A stretch of DNA of 64,000 nt from Dichotomocladium elegans (lineage: Eukaryota > Mucoromycota > Mucoromycetes > Mucorales > Lichtheimiaceae), in contig JAIXMN010000002.1 in the NCBI GenBank assembly GCA_025716815.1, forward strand, positions 744,001 through 808,000. The letters are read 5' to 3'. Under the pieces are notes generated by a model. The model was not told the DNA's origin. It saw only the letters and a list, made by a program, of their open reading frames with translations, and ran no database searches. Below, piece after piece: positions 1-11,929 of this stretch (the stretch's first letter is position 1; each line of letters opens with the position of its first letter). A program made the position numbers and the translations under genes.

Positions 1-124
1 AAGGTAGCATCTTGATCGTCTTGATGTTTCCTTTTTCCTTCTTATCATTGTAGATCGGAAAGGTATAACTGATATATAACAATGAAGTTCTATGCTGGCT
101 CAGATCGTTGCCTTTTTATATCTG

Positions 125-730
125 TTAAGACGAACATATGAATTGAATGGAACTGCAGAACGGAATAAAGGTGATGTTACCATGGTGGTCGTCTTCATCC
201 TCTGCAGGATTGAGCAAATGGGATTCTTTTCCCAAGCCCATAATCGCAGATTTTGATCTTCCACTGTTGTTTGCTTCTGGAAATCTTTTAGATGCTATCA
301 TACTCGAGTATTTTTGCTTCTCATGGCGAGAAGAGGTTACCTATTTTGATACTGATAGATGAGGATGCTATGCTCGTTGGCTCTACTGTCAAAACATTGG
401 GAGATAAAACCGTAGGTGGCAATAATGTGGAGGATGTACTATTGCTCGTACTGATCGGAGGTAATCCACCCATCGACAAGCCGCTCTCTTCTCTTTCAGT
501 GTCTGGCGCGAATGATAAACGCATGGTGCAATGGCGATCGAATGATTCCAATTGAGTCTGAAGAGCATTGATCCCTATAAGATGATGTAGAAACATATAT
601 GGCACTCTCAGTTACGCTTCCAACGGTAGTCGTGTCGCAGAACCTTACTTTTGTAAAGGGAAGCGCAGTTGCTCCTCTTATCCAAACTGGAATCAGCTAG
701 TATACGAGTGCCGCACATGCAATCAGAAAG

Positions 731-778
<48 letters not shown>

Positions 779-1797
779 ATGCATTTATATTGAAATAGTC
801 GATTCTTACGAGACAGTTTGGCCGTGTTTTCCGATGGTTCTATTACTCCAAGCAAATCAAGGATATCTTTTATGATCTTCTCAAAAAAATCAATTATAAA
901 ACAGACGAATGGCAGAAAGATACGACCTTACCTCCTGCTGCTTTGATACGACGAGCCGTAATGATGTGAATTCTTCGGCCATGGCATTATACCCTCCAGA
1001 GATATGCTTGATTCGTTCCTCGAGTAAGGAATACTCACGAAAATACATATCCGTTCGGGCGTCACTGTCGACCGGTGAGGCAGATGGTAATGGGGCAGTC
1101 GCTCGTAGTGAACGCACGCTTTTGCGTTTGATATTCCTTAAATCGTCTATGGCGCCTTTGCGGAAGTGCGGATGTCTGAATTCCCATGTCTGATTCTCAT
1201 TTTTCAAGTTGGAATGGATCATATCGTTTACTTTGTTGAATCCATACACTGGCGAGATAAAGACATATATTCATTAGATATCTGTCAGACGGCATCTGGG
1301 TAGTGATATATCATGGTACAGTCTTACTATTCAGTTGACGCACGAAACTTTGCCAGTTATTATGCTTGAAATACTGTGGAAGGACGTTTTTTGAAAAAAT
1401 CGTGGGATTGTATACTCGAAATAAATCCCCTGTCTCTGACCAAGAAATGAGGTGCTGAATCTCTGGGTCTTCCACCATGCTGATTGCGAAATGTGGTCAT
1501 TAGCATCTTTTGAAGGAATCTTTTGCTGAATCCCACCAGTTTGTGCTGCTCTTTCCTGTTAGGTTCTTACTTGTACAGTTTACTAACGAATGCAGCGTGT
1601 GATTTGGTGACAGGTATAGCATGTGTGCTGCCACTTTCTTCTCTTCCTGATCTATTCAGTACTACTCGATTAAGATACATGGATTGTTTCCGATGGGTTG
1701 TTCTCAACTTATGAAACGTACGGATATTCTCGATAATCCGTCCCAGAACCGTCCACGGCAACATCGTCTGTGCTTGTGAAACTGCTTTCGGATCCAA
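125..1797 (-). CDS. Heat-shock-factor-type transcription factor, about 7 exons
   Basis: Sequence-specific transcription factor with an HSF-type winged-helix domain, expected in the nucleus. Reading the minus strand, exons are about 1571-1797, 1328-1479, 932-1248, 810-879, 649-696, 341-574 and about 125-276. Joined in frame they give FVSKLY, MVEDPEIQHLISWS, then FVRQLNMYGFNKVND across a phase-1 intron, then WEFRHPHFRKG, a complete HSF DNA-binding domain. A hydrophobic heptad-like stretch follows (YSLLEERIKHISGGYNAMAEEF, continued by KIIKDILDLLGVIEPSE), typical of the HSF trimerisation region. The C-terminal part is Ser/Pro/Thr-rich. The first exon opens at 1797 with about 75 residues before the domain; a further upstream exon is possible. 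The last exon and stop near 125 rest on splice signals only. The domain call is firm, the ends are not. Confidence 0.85.
734..780. repeat. (TA)n(TG)n microsatellite inside an HSF intron
   Basis: About 28 bases of alternating TA run directly into about 18 bases of alternating TG. The block lies in the intron between the 810-879 and 649-696 exons of the HSF-type gene. It is a simple sequence repeat with no coding sense. Confidence 0.9.
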
Positions 1798-3777
1798 TGC
1801 TAGACCGCCTGGACGATTTACTCATACTTAGAGAAAATGGAATATTTTATACGTCGTGTCAATTGCTACGACTCCCAGTCGAACTTGGACTACAGGCTTA
1901 TAGAATTCAAGAAAGAAGGATAAGATGCCTGGTATTACGAGGAAGTAAGTACAAATGTTTCAGAGAATAAGAACCACCTACACCCAGGCCAGCTGGATAC
2001 GTGCCCTGGGTGCCTCACTAAAGAAGCGACATGTACTGACCGAACTTGCCAAAGGTAGTGTTTTGTCAAGAGGAGAACACTATGTATGGTTTTGCTATAG
2101 AGGTATGTGGGAGTCGATGTGGAGGTTGCTATTATTAAACGCAGTGGAGCCAGGAACAGGATGATAGCGACAAACGGAGCAAACTTGAGGTGGAAATAAG
2201 TGAAATGCGTTGCTGATGTCAATCGATCGTAACGATGAGCTGAAAAGCGGTAACAGGTAAGTGAGCGGAAAAAGAAAGGTGGTTGGGTTGGGTTGAGCTT
2301 GCGTCCTGTGGGTGACGTCGAACCAAATGGCTTAAGACTAGTCAGCCGTTAAGTAAGCCAGTTTAGTAGTAAGACAGATAGTACATTCATACGTAGCCTG
2401 CTCGAAACGGAACACATAAACAAGGCGCCTATTTTAAGCGCCTATTCCCCTTTAATAAGCATAACGAGGTGTTCCCAATAAGTGGGTAAATCGGAATTTC
2501 GTTATTAACAGGGAGCAGCAGCCCTCAAAGTGTACTTCTCGCAGTGTTACACCAGGTTCTGGACGGGGCGCACAGGTGTAACATAAATCAACGATCAGCC
2601 AAAAATAAGCCTCGTTGTCAGCAATCAAAAAGGTGAGCAAGGAAAGTAAGGGAAAGAACCGGACTGCGCATATGCTCACCAACGATATGCAGGGGGAAGA
2701 TCTTCAAACTTCACATCTCGATCATTGGGATCATAGGAAGAAGTGTATGGCCAAGAAAAAGAAAACAAATATATGCATGTACCAGCTAGCTGGACCTGCA
2801 TCCTTAACTTATCGGGAATTTCCGTAACGTTCTTGGATTAGCACTAACCTTCTATATACACATGTATTCATTGTTTAGAATGAAAACGTCATAACATACT
2901 CTTCGGAATCTTTGCAACTGGACCTATTTATCTAATATATATCTCAACTATTGCTCAGCGATGGAAATGATTCCAAGGAATTGATATAGGCCTTCGACGC
3001 TCTTGCATATGAACATAAAACAGATTTCAATTTTCTTCTAGCACACTTCGGCACAGCAGTTTGACGTCCATCCCAAAAGCATGTTTCTTAATAAAAGAGA
3101 CACACTCTTGATATCTGGATTGGATCTAACTGAAAATGGTAAACTAAGGAATACCGGATTTCTCGTTCGGTTTCTGGAATTTTTAAAGGACGGCTGTGGA
3201 ACTTAAAAAACATAGTCATTGTGGAAAACTCATCGTGGCACCATCGAATAACTTATGATACCAATTGTAAAAGTAGCAGTGACAGCTTATGTACATTGTC
3301 AGGATCACTTCATGGAGTTTTTCTAGTATCTTCTGGAAAAGCTTTTTGGAACGTCAGAGGCGCATGCGGTGGAAATTATAGTTAAGCTGAATGGAGAACC
3401 GTCGTGAACTTCCCTTGCATCATCCGCTTGGCATCGGTTGACCATGATGATCGTAAACTCATATTATGAAAATTCTTTTTATTATAAGAAATTAATTTAA
3501 GATGTCTCTTTGCATTAACAATCTTCTGATTGATAGAACTGGAATGAGGTTTTACTATATATTGCAACATATAACAGCTTAAAAATTCTCACTTCGTCAT
3601 TTGAGATTTCTAAAAACAAAATGCGAACTAGTGCAAAATCTTTATAGTCCTTCAACAGATCATTCTTCTACATGTTAAGCTTGGTAAGAAAACCATTCCA
3701 GAAGAACCCAAACCTGGAGCATATATCGGATCACTATTGAATCTTGTACTTCGTATATTTGTTAATTTCTTGTGTTA
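1798..3777. other. Gene-poor upstream region of the HSF-type gene
   Basis: Only short unrelated reading frames (under 100 codons) are seen, none with a recognisable domain. The stretch next to 1797 must hold the promoter and possibly a 5' exon of the HSF-type gene. Around 2425-2455 a short direct repeat of GCGCCTATT is visible. Nothing else supportable was found. Confidence 0.5.
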
Positions 3778-4280
3778 GCGCCCTTCGCATCTTCGTGACA
3801 TACTGTATACTAAATTAGTAACAACATACCTGCGTATTTTCCGCCATTCTTCATGGAGAGCGGTTTTCACGTCAGTAATATTACTGGTGTTATGTTTCAT
3901 GGCCTTGACCTGATTACCCAGGATACCCCAAACGTGCTCAATTATCTTTCAACTGTCGCGCAATTGTGCTTATGCTTGCTTATCAATTCGGAACTTCACT
4001 CGGATGCACATTTAAGCCCGGTAGAGAGTATCAAGTGGCTCGTAGGTCTCTCTGTGAAGAGTTTTGAATGTCCAAGGGGTGGTTTGGCGGTTGTCTGGTT
4101 GGCGTTGGGTACTTGTCGACGATCCCACCAATTCTTCCAACAGGGATCACTAGGAAATTTCAGTTTTCAGATTTTATAATACAGCTTTCCTACCGTGAAT
4201 GCCAAGTTTCCTGCTAACATTGGCTTTTGACCATCCAGTGTCGATTATTAGAGCTCAAATGCTATCCGAGTAAACTCATC
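3778..4280 (-). mobile_element. Decayed, internally deleted Tc1/mariner-type transposase
   Basis: On the minus strand at about 4205-4265 the translation gives a helix-turn-helix-like block, LIIDTGWSKANVSRKLGIH, typical of the N-terminal domain of Tc1-like transposases. At about 3780-3950 it gives a C-terminal block, with HVWGILGNQVKAM, then NITDVKTALHEEWRKIRR, then SMSRRCEGR. This matches the family pattern of a W-G-x-L tail, a DL..AL.EEW helix and a terminal SMPRRC motif. The blocks lie only about 300 bp apart instead of roughly 800, in different frames and with stops, so most of the DDE core is missing. The 108-codon plus-strand frame over the same DNA is a shadow. No terminal inverted repeats could be fixed by eye. 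A dead relic. Confidence 0.6.
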
Positions 4281-7200
4281 ACTATTTTATCGTTTCCTTG
4301 TTGGAGTATGTGTATGCTATTAAGTGATAGAGTGCAGTGATGTTTAAAATATCGCAAATATGAGCATAGGAGTTTGTTCAAGCCTTGTAGCTAGTATACC
4401 AGATCGGTACCATGCGGTGTCGAAGGCCCGACGGAAATACAAATTATTAAATACATAATAATTAATCATATTCAAAAACTTCAGATACTATTCTATACCT
4501 TTTCTAAATTGGCTATGCTACGAGAAAGCTTTTATAAGATGTTTTCCGTACAAAACGTTATAACCTTGAAGCGAAGCTCAGAAATTTCGCAAAGAAACCG
4601 GATATTTTTTTGGCTAAGCATCCGGACGTAGGGAAACACTTTCTTCATTAGCAAGTATAACACATAGCATCTAGTGTAGTTACGGTGAAGTGTTGTATAT
4701 TGCCTATCATCGCACAGAATGATAAGCTAATTTTCAGTACAGCCTCTAATAGTACTGATATCTGACACTGTAGAGTTATGGGCCAACGAAGAAGTTGCAT
4801 GCACTGAAATTCAGTACATATACCCGTGCTTCTTTGAAGAAGTAATGGCAGTTGCAGAGGTCAGACTTGGCACTAGTATTTCGAGGCAAAGGGTTGACTG
4901 ATTCACACTATTCGCCATCCAGCGATGATATGCAACCGAAAATACACGTATTTTTTCACCATGGACCTCGAAGATCCAGCTCAGATATCCTCGGGATCCT
5001 CTAGGTATAAAATTAGAAAGGATGGGGCAGGGTAGATGTACGAATGTATTTTTTGTGGTGATGGTAGTAGTCGTTAGAGAGCAAGGTATCTATGTCAATG
5101 GCGACAATGAGCTGCTATCGACATCGAAAGCTTGTTACAGAATTGTTAAATTTAAATTGAAGTTAAAACGAAAAATAACCGAAACGAGATACACCAACGA
5201 CTAAAATTTGAGCGAAATTTCTTATGAAAAATCCTGTACGGTTCGTACCTCTTCGCCACAGCCATCAAAAGCTATGTGCGATATTTGACAAAGACAGGAT
5301 GACATGTAACCTTTTTACTGGGCTAGTCGGGTATGGATGATGACCACGCAGCTGAAGATGAATGGAATAACGGATGTCCAATACAAGGACAACGCCGATG
5401 GCTTTTCCGGCGTGGAAATTTTGTTGACGAAGTATATCCGGGTTATGGCACCAATGACAGCAGTAAGATCAGCTATGACCACGACGTCCAAGCTCAATGT
5501 TTGGCGTGCTGTCGTGATACGCGCCTTAACACAGACATACAGCAAAAAGAACCTTTGACCCATTCAGTAAGCTGATATTCCACTTGATGCCCATAGTAAA
5601 CGAATAATGGCAATATTGTTTCTCTGTAGCCTGATTGGTTAATTTTAATAGGGGACGCTATCCGACATTGGTTCATGTCTGCTCAAGCACAACATATCTG
5701 CATTGTGAATAATGAGCAGAAGATGGTAGTGACAGCTGACTCCAAAGAGAAGGACATCTCAATCCTCCTTACATACAGTTCCACTTGACTCTGGCGGTAT
5801 ATGAACGATGAAAGTAGGGGGCTAATCTCGAGCGACAGACCTGTTGTAAGGAAATCATACAAGTAATCATAAACAGCTCAAAGAAGAACTCAAATTTGCC
5901 ATGAATACAACTGCTGTAGCAGTATAACTATAGAACGTACAGCCAATCGAAATTTAACGATGCTGTATTTAGACAGCGAAGCCTGATATTGTATTGTATG
6001 CCGAATGTACCTTCAATCATACCCCATCCATTTTGCTAGAGATCTTGTACGATAGTAGATCAATAGAACTTCTTCCACTTATCTCGTTCACCTCCCTATC
6101 AAGCCGGTCCCACACTGTAATATACTTAATAGTTGATACTCATTAATGTTTTCGCGACGACGCACACTATTACATCTACAACTAGTGACAGTCAGAACTT
6201 CGGACCACGTTTGCTAAGCATTGTAGATCCAATCATTATCAGGTTAAATGAAGGAAAACGGTTGGAAGGTGTCGCCTTGGAAGAGACCATGAGCGTACCG
6301 AGCAGCCCAGACCATAATCGAAGTTACAAATCATCTATGATATGATCTTGTAAATGAACCTGCAAACAGAAAATGCTCTCGTACAATCTGTTTTTATTTT
6401 CAAATGATCCACGCTGGTGTAATGTTATAGCAGTCCAACTATGTCATTGATATAGTTCATTTTTCCAACCAAAGTCAGCCCTATCGGTTATGAACTCGCA
6501 GGATAACAAGCCAAATGGCTCAGTTCTGGAGGTACTTTTCATTGGCCTGCCGTGGTTATTTCCACATGCAGATCAAGATACAATTTGCTATGAGGACGGG
6601 TGTTAAGTTACGTATTTAGTCCGTCTTTACACTTGGCAACTATCCTAATCAGTTCAATAGGACTGAGCCTGAGGTTATCTAATAAAAGAGAAGCCCATTG
6701 ATCCCTACTAATCGGTATTTCCTTATGTGACTTACAATGCTATAAACGATCAACGCTGGGTCAGTGGAAAACAAGGATATGCGGTATACACTTCTCCGGC
6801 AATAAACCTATTAAAGATTCAATAAAAATATGAGGTAAATAGGAATTCTCTTGTCTGTTGGATAAAAGTATTTCTTCTTGCCTTGAATCGCATCTGCGGT
6901 GACAGCAGCCATCCAAGGCTTGCTCTCTCGTTTTACACTTCGGAATATTTAGGAAAAGGAAAAGAGGAACTCATGAATAGGTATTGGTAAAAACTGTTTT
7001 GGTAATCCCAGTCAATCCAGAAGAAAATATTGACTGGTGGCAGGTAATAAGTTCTGTCATTATCTTTTCGTCAGAAGAGAGCTTTAGTGGTATGAATATT
7101 GTTCAACCCATTACAAATTAGCGAATGCAAAGAAGTATATATCTCTTTAGCAATTTGAGCAGCATATGGAGGACCCTTTATACTATGTCTCACCCTAGAA

Positions 7201-8882
7201 GATCCTCCCAAAACAACTTCAACTCGCTGAAAACTACAACTGACCGGCCTACATTATAGATTTTGTTGTAATGCAAAGATGGAGCGCAATTGACATGATT
7301 GAATACCACAAACAACACCGATACTTTGTAAGGTGTGCATCCACGGACGCGATCACTATTATCTCATGGCGGCGGTAACACTAGGGTAGAATAGGAGAGG
7401 AGGGCAGTCGGTCAAATTTACAACTCTACTGTTCCAGAGCTTAATTTATGAAATGAGGACCCTTGCTGTTCATCGACAAGGAGCAAATATTCGGCTTTAT
7501 TACGAAAACGTTGGCTCCGTGACCATAAACATGAGCATTATACAGTATGGTATGTTCATATCTAATGGATCCTGTTGCCCGTGCAGAACAACACGCCTGA
7601 TCAACTAACTCAATGACGTAATCTGGGGCTCTGTCATTTTCATTATTGATGCGTCAAATAACGATGGGCGATCGATGTGGTGTCAGTCGTCGTATCATAA
7701 AGCCCCTTCAACTTTATAAAATATCCGATGCATTCATGAGCGTGATGATTGGATAAACCCAATGCAAATTCATTCATATTTAGTCTTTCCCGGTGACATC
7801 GACCGAAACGGGTAAGGCGATATTTGTGTAGCATTAATAGGAACTAATAGATTGGCGACAAGAGACTCTTCTTTAATTTCCAATAGACTCGTTTATGTAG
7901 ACTTACTAGGTCATTAGCGGTATCCGCGGAACCCTGTAATAGATGCTGAAGGCCAAAGAAAAGCTAACATATTGTCGTATTCTGTAATGAGACTATTCCT
8001 TGCTATTGCGTCCAAAACAAGGTTCCTAAAGAAATCCAGGAAACGGTCCCTGAGCTTTGAACGAATTAACATGTCAACGGAGCGTTGCATAAATGGAAAA
8101 ACATTGTTCAAATCTCTTCATTCACCAGGAAAAAAACATGACCCCAATTGAGAAGTTTTTTTGGAATTATACTGTAAAATAAAGTAGATAGTCCAGATAG
8201 AGCCGCCGGGGCTGCATTCTACGTGTAAAAAAAAAAGCATAAAAACAAGGCAATCGTTAATGTACATAAGGTATTTGATTCTGATTTTGGACTAGGTAGT
8301 CACAAAAATGGATTTACGCGTATTACTCTTTTCCATAGGTATTTTACAGCGCACCTACATGCCCAGTTCATATACGAGCAGCATATCTAGAACTATCTAG
8401 TTTTCTACAATTGCTACTACCCCTTTTTACCAGCGTTATTTATTATACTCTCTATCGTGCTTGCTCTATATCTATCTCTCTACGCAATAGTAATAGTGAT
8501 AGTAATAGTAACGTTAATTCAAATATTGACGGATTGTTCTCTGCACAATGAAAAGCAATTGAGAGAAAAACGAAGGTACATAATGCTAGAAATGAGAGCA
8601 AAGCGAGCGAATCGACCAGAATTGTGTTATGAAACTACAGTGGATGAACTCATTTGCTTTGCTGTTTGGGATATCTTTTACTCTAAATCGATCAGTCTCT
8701 TGAGTTATAGGGTACGTGTGCAAGTTACCCATGTATAGCTTGCTTAATGGATTGTATATCAATTGAGAAGATCTCACCCCTGCACCTATATTTTTGCCAT
8801 TTTACTCCACGTAGCTCTTTCACTTTACTTTTCAACATCTCTCTTTCCCTCTAATTTTCTCCGTACATTCATTTCCCCCATA
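4281..8882. other. Gene-poor AT-rich stretch before the TEA-factor gene
   Basis: No reading frame here shows a recognisable domain. Short minus-strand frames at about 5315-5676 (one with three hydrophobic segments), 7643-7834 and 7914-8111 could be relics or orphan exons but cannot be assigned. The last 120 bases (about 8765-8882) are pyrimidine-rich on the plus strand, as in leaders of other genes in this window, and form the probable 5' UTR or promoter of the TEA-factor gene. Confidence 0.5.
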
Positions 8883-9738
8883 ATGCTCGGTTACACGCAA
8901 GATGTGTTTCATGGAGGAGATTTGTTGCAGGACAACAACAAAAATGCCATTCTTTCATCTATCGCTCTTCCCACTCCTTCTGCTGCTGCCAGTGACAAAA
9001 GCAACAATGGCGGCCGCGATGATATTGATGATCATAGACAAAAGCGGCCAAGACATTATCACAGCAAAGAGTCCATATCCTCTACTCTACAAAGCAAAGA
9101 CAAGGAGGAGGTGATTCTTTTGTTCTTTATCATCTTTCATCCCCAATTGCATTATGCTTTAGAGAGAATCGATTTCTTCCTGCTGAACTTTCTTTAATAT
9201 TAGCGCGCTAATTGTATTTCTTTTCAGCAGGTGTGGCCACCCGATGTGGAATCCGCCTTCGTAGAAGGTAAAGTATATTTTAATTTTGCATCGCAATCCA
9301 TCTACAATACACCAAGCCAACTGATGTCAAACATACATTCCCTTGGTACCAAAAAAAGCCTTGGAGACCATTCCAAAGCTAGGACGACGAAAAATACTGG
9401 TGAATGGAAAACCATGTGGTAAAAGAATATTATACATTTAACCACCGCTTCTGCGAAGAAAGAAACAGTCCATGGCTTAATGCGACCGTAGGACGTAATG
9501 AATTGATTTCAGATTATATTCTGCGCAATACCGGGAAGATCCGCACGCGGAAGCAAGTGTCGTCGCACATCCAAGTCCTCAAAAATACACGAAAAGGCGA
9601 TCCTTATTGTAAGCACCTTAATTTTCTTTATTTTTAGGAGAGGAGGCAAAATGTAACGCACGCCCTGATAGTCATGCAGCTTCTGACGGACTCTCCAGCC
9701 ACAGAAGAGCGGCCTAGCTTGATCGATACACCTAAAAC

Positions 9739-9789
<51 letters not shown>

Positions 9790-11014
9790 GCAACAGCAAT
9801 ATTCGCAAACGCAACAACTAGTAATTCCGACTGCATCGCCCAAGGCATCTTCTGGAAAGTCTAGCAGCGATGACGACTTCTCGGCTAGTAGCTGCTCGCC
9901 TGACTTTTGCTTTGACATGTTATTGGCAAGCAGCAGCTCTTCCCTGAGCAGCACCAGTACTACAACAACAGCGCATTCCCAAGAGCTGCTCATGATCGAG
10001 CCTTTGTTTGGTGACGACAGTAGTTTTTATATACCTATGGCGACTATTGGTGCTGATTCAACGATAGCAACGCCACCACCGATAATGGCCCTGGGTGAGG
10101 AGAAGCCAGTGCGTTACATCTCTCAACATGACAGCAGCAATCATCCCGTCATGCAATCCACGCCAACAGCGCCGGAGACAGTGACGGCACCGACCATCCC
10201 GTTATGGATAAATTATTTTTGTCTCTTTCTCGAATACACAATACCGTGCAATACCTCCAGCACCATGACTCACAACCTTGCGGTCTTGGAGCATTGCAAT
10301 CCCAACTACGTCCCCACCGCGTCTGAACTTCTGGTATCCAAATTTCCATCCTTAATTTTGGCTTTATCCAACCTCCATAATAGCAACAACGAGAACAAAA
10401 ACAATAACAACAGCATTGTGTTGCTGGCCAAGACAAAGCTGGACCTCAATCTCAATATACCGGACTTTGTGTTCAATACCAACTGCTTCTTTGAGTCACC
10501 CGAGCGCCGGACCATCGAATGTACCACTACCATCTATTCTTTCGGTAATGTCGTTCTGGAGTCCAAGGAGACCCAACACGCTCTGTTACTTGGCGACGAT
10601 GGCAAGTACATATACAACTTTGTCTACGCCAATCAATTTTTCGACGCCTTTGTAAAGGGCATTCGGACACTCAAAACCTGGGAAGAAATCGACTTCGCAA
10701 TCCAGAATCTTTGCATTGTTCAGGTACAGAATTGAAGAGCAACTTGGGCTGGAATTCTGCTTGCTGACTCAAGCTGTATTGTATTACAGGCCTTCGAGGA
10801 TGTTCAAGTAGATTACACCCCGCCGCCGTTGGACCATTCCTGGAATGTGCCATCAGCCCCCTTCCCAAAGAAGCCCTCGGCGCCTCTTTTGGTAATGGTT
10901 TACGAATTTGAACGAGGACACGGTCATGTTGAGGTCGCTGCTATTGGCGACCCAGCCGTGCACGCAAAATTCGGCATCGGCCGCAATCTGAGAGATCTGA
11001 ACAGCGAAGTTTAG
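8883..11014 (+). CDS. TEA/ATTS-domain transcription factor with YAP-binding-like C-terminal domain
   Basis: Nuclear DNA-binding regulator of the TEAD/Sd/AbaA/Tec1 family. Exons 8883-9110, 9228-9267, 9359-9418, 9492-9608, 9672-10723 and 10790-11014 join in frame to 573 codons. The TEA domain (about residues 78-147) spans four exons: [42 protein letters not shown], then [24 protein letters not shown]-encoded polyglutamine run follows near residue 167 onward. Residues about 430-560 ([19 protein letters not shown], then [34 protein letters not shown] and [11 protein letters not shown]) line up block by block with the C-terminal YAP-binding domain of animal TEADs. The ATG at 8883 is chosen because the only in-frame codon that could start the 8763 extension is TTG. 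Every junction restores a conserved reading frame. Confidence 0.92.
9739..9800 (+). repeat. CAG/CAA polyglutamine repeat in the TEA factor
   Basis: Tandem CAG codons interrupted by CAA encode about 20 glutamines just after the TEA domain. The CAA interruptions become more frequent toward the 3' end. The reverse strand gives spurious poly-Leu and poly-Cys frames. Confidence 0.9.
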
Positions 11015-11929
11015 AAATAATAATATTAATCACTCACTTATTTACCATCATCATCCACAGTATTACTACTATTATTACTATTACTACTACCAACAACAAC
11101 GGCCCCGAATGATGTAAAACAATCCTATCGCTCTCCATATGCTTGCTTGTCTCCAGCTTTTATGTATCGCATTCGGTCTGAACCATTCTCACATCTATAG
11201 GCACACAAACATAAGAAAGATACAGGCAATCCAACGCAATTTGGACTCTTCTTTTTCACTACACACCTGCCACAGAGCTATCTAAACCGTTGTTTTATCA
11301 TTATATTAAGCGTGTAAGAGAGAGAGTGTGTGTAGTCCATTTACAGTTGTTTGCAAAAGGAGAGGACATATTTACAGAGGGCGACGGAAAGAAACAAATG
11401 GAGTAAAAGAGTAGATGGTATATCTGCTGCCATCAGCATAAGAGGGAAGGCGGAAGGGATAGAGGAAGATCGGATATATGAAAAGACTAATCGGTCATGA
11501 TGAGTCCACGGAAGCATCGGTCACAGACACGGCTCCATTTGGGTAACGAATTTGGTTTTGGGAATAAAGGAAGGCGATTTCCGCTATGTCGTTGGCAGAC
11601 CACCATACCACACCTACAAGGGAATGGGTTACACAACAGCTCAGTACATTGCTTTATCTTCGTCATTGTGCATTGCTTGGGCTCTCACACCAGCAGTTCT
11701 CCTGGGATGAGGCGCAGGAGCACCCTTTACCTTCGACAATGGTGCCTTCTTTGAAAAAAGGAAAATTGGGTTGAGCACTGTCTACCACCTTCCCCGCCGC
11801 GCTCAAACTGGCACTGGGGTGCCAGCTGATCAGGTACCCAGTGAGCGCGAGGGATCATGTGAAACCGTGTCTTCCGGTCGGCGGATGTAAGGTGTAGCAT
11901 ATAGTGATGGTGATAAAATTTGTTCCGCT
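11015..11929. other. Convergent 3' region between TEA factor and coiled-coil gene
   Basis: 3' flank of two convergent genes. It has an (ATT/ACT)n trinucleotide microsatellite at about 11055-11100. Reading frames at 11497-11774 show no domain and probably do not code. No further gene is supported. Confidence 0.5.

Noticed and set aside
3853..4179. 108-codon plus-strand frame as a gene
   Set aside because: The opposite strand carries the Tc1 transposase motifs, so this frame is a shadow.
5315..5676. Two overlapping minus-strand frames, one with hydrophobic segments, as a membrane protein
   Set aside because: No start context, no splice partners and no family resemblance; left as unassigned.
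8763..8882. N-terminal extension of the TEA factor
   Set aside because: The extension would start with TTG and encode a pyrimidine-driven hydrophobic run. The ATG at 8883 is the first in-frame ATG.
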